A DNA stretch of 7,149 nucleotides from a bacterium (GTDB lineage Bacteria; RBG-13-66-14): assembly GCA_021107695.1 (NCBI GenBank), contig JAIOSI010000285.1:1-7149 (forward strand). The letters are read 5' to 3'. How positions within the stretch are numbered: position 1 is the first letter of the stretch; the number at the start of each line of letters is the position of its first letter. The notes beneath the pieces were generated by a model that saw only the letters and a list, made by a program, of their open reading frames with translations, did no database searches and was not told the DNA's origin. Below are positions 6,387-7,149 of this stretch, one piece after another. The position numbers and the translations under genes were made by a program.

Positions 6387-7149
6387 ATGGCCATCCTGAT
6401 TGACGAGAACACCCGCGTTCTGGTTCAGGGAATTACAGGCAAAACCGGACAGTTCCACACCGGTCGGATGCTCTCTTACGACACCAACATCGTCGCCGGA
6501 ACCTCGCCGGGTAAGGGCGGACAAGAGGTCGCGGGCGTTCCGGTCTTCGACACCGTCGCCGAGGCGATCGAAAAAACCAACGCCAACACCAGCGTTCTCT
6601 TTTTGCCGGCCCGCTTTGTGCTGGACTCCGCCGTCGAGGCGTGCCGCGCCGGGGTCAAGCTGATCATCGTCGTTCCCGAACACATTCCCGTTCACGATAT
6701 GCTCAAGCTCCGCGAGATGAGCGAAAAGTTCGGTACCCGCATCGTCGGAGGAAACACCGCCGGGGTCATCTCGCCGGGACGCTGCAACGTCGGAATCATC
6801 CCGCCGCTGGCGTTCAAAAAGGGGCGCATCGGCACGATGTCCCGCTCCGGCTCAATCACCTACTACGTCGCCGATACCCTCACCCGCACCGGCTACGGCG
6901 AGTCCACCTGCGTGGGAATGGGTGGCGATCCGGTCATCGGTTCGACCTTCGGCGACCTGATCCCCCTCTTCGACGCCGACGACCAGACCGATGCGATGGT
7001 CATCTCCGGTGAGATTGGCGGGGTTTACGAGGAGCTTTCCGCGCCAGCCATCGCCGCCTGCCCCAAGCCGATTATTGCGATGATTGGCGGGATGTTCGCC
7101 CCCCAGGGTAAGCGGATGGGACACGCCGGAGCCATCGTCGAAGGACGGA
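6387..7149 (+). CDS. sucD: Succinyl-CoA synthetase (succinate-CoA ligase) alpha subunit, C-terminus beyond the window
   Basis: The alpha subunit of the enzyme that interconverts succinyl-CoA and succinate with NTP synthesis in the TCA cycle binds CoA and carries the phosphohistidine. The window holds 254 codons of a usual length near 290. The N-terminal CoA-binding Rossmann domain opens [20 protein letters not shown] and continues with [19 protein letters not shown] (39-57). The ligase domain has [10 protein letters not shown] (173-182), SGEIGG (207-212) and [10 protein letters not shown] (241-250). H246 in the last motif aligns with the phosphorylated histidine of E. coli SucD. In place of the canonical GPNCPG motif it has GGNTAG (121-126), so the usual cysteine is threonine and the proline is alanine. 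GAGGT (6378-6382) precedes ATG 6387 by four bases. No beta subunit (sucC) lies upstream, although the two are often adjacent with sucC first. A related acyl-CoA ligase (malate- or citryl-CoA type) is a less likely alternative. Confidence 0.9.
   Translation, partial: MAILIDENTRVLVQGITGKTGQFHTGRMLSYDTNIVAGTSPGKGGQEVAGVPVFDTVAEAIEKTNANTSVLFLPARFVLDSAVEACRAGVKLIIVVPEHIPVHDMLKLREMSEKFGTRIVGGNTAGVISPGRCNVGIIPPLAFKKGRIGTMSRSGSITYYVADTLTRTGYGESTCVGMGGDPVIGSTFGDLIPLFDADDQTDAMVISGEIGGVYEELSAPAIAACPKPIIAMIGGMFAPQGKRMGHAGAIVEGR

Noticed and set aside
5235..6695. A 486-codon open frame on the minus strand, antisense to the ABC-F gene, the repeat gap and the start of sucD.
   Set aside because: It overlaps two genes with unmistakable family motifs, its product is not recognisable, and it runs through the palindromic repeat. 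Long antisense frames are common opposite GC-rich genes.

Overview
The window is a moderately GC-rich bacterial chromosomal segment with five protein genes, two of them cut by the window edges. It has no rRNA, tRNA, CRISPR array, integrase or transposase that I can see. Three things point to a diderm (Gram-negative type) bacterium: an outer-membrane beta-barrel-like domain with a signal peptide, a 67K-type SppA protease, and central aerobic-type metabolism genes. The barrel's 'DDASAIWSNPAGLG' style of N-terminus and the GGGGCG-type palindromic intergenic repeats resemble what I remember from uncultured FCB-like or candidate phyla. That placement is an impression, not a demonstrated assignment.

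Layout. Positions 1-582 (minus strand) hold the N-terminal 194 residues of an acyl-CoA dehydrogenase. It diverges from the rest across a 194-bp intergenic region with a good minus-strand promoter. On the plus strand follow: an SPFH-domain protein with two C-terminal zinc ribbons (777-1838); a short decayed copy of that gene's tail (about 1856-1909); an 800-residue fusion of an outer-membrane barrel-like domain to a tandem S49 SppA protease (2006-4408); an ABC-F ATPase (4524-6155); and the first 254 residues of a succinyl-CoA synthetase alpha subunit (6387 to the end). The gaps on either side of the ABC-F gene each carry palindromic repeat elements that begin with the same 9-bp sequence.

How they fit together. 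The SPFH gene followed by an S49-family protease recalls the known pairing of stomatin/prohibitin-type scaffolds with membrane-bound ClpP/SppA-class serine proteases. The two may form a membrane-quality-control pair, although here the protease carries a predicted outer-membrane module instead of the usual inner-membrane anchor. The acyl-CoA dehydrogenase (fatty-acid oxidation) and SucD (TCA cycle) are metabolic genes at the edges. The ABC-F protein is a ribosome-associated ATPase with no evident link to its neighbours. The barrel-SppA fusion is the most interesting object in the window.
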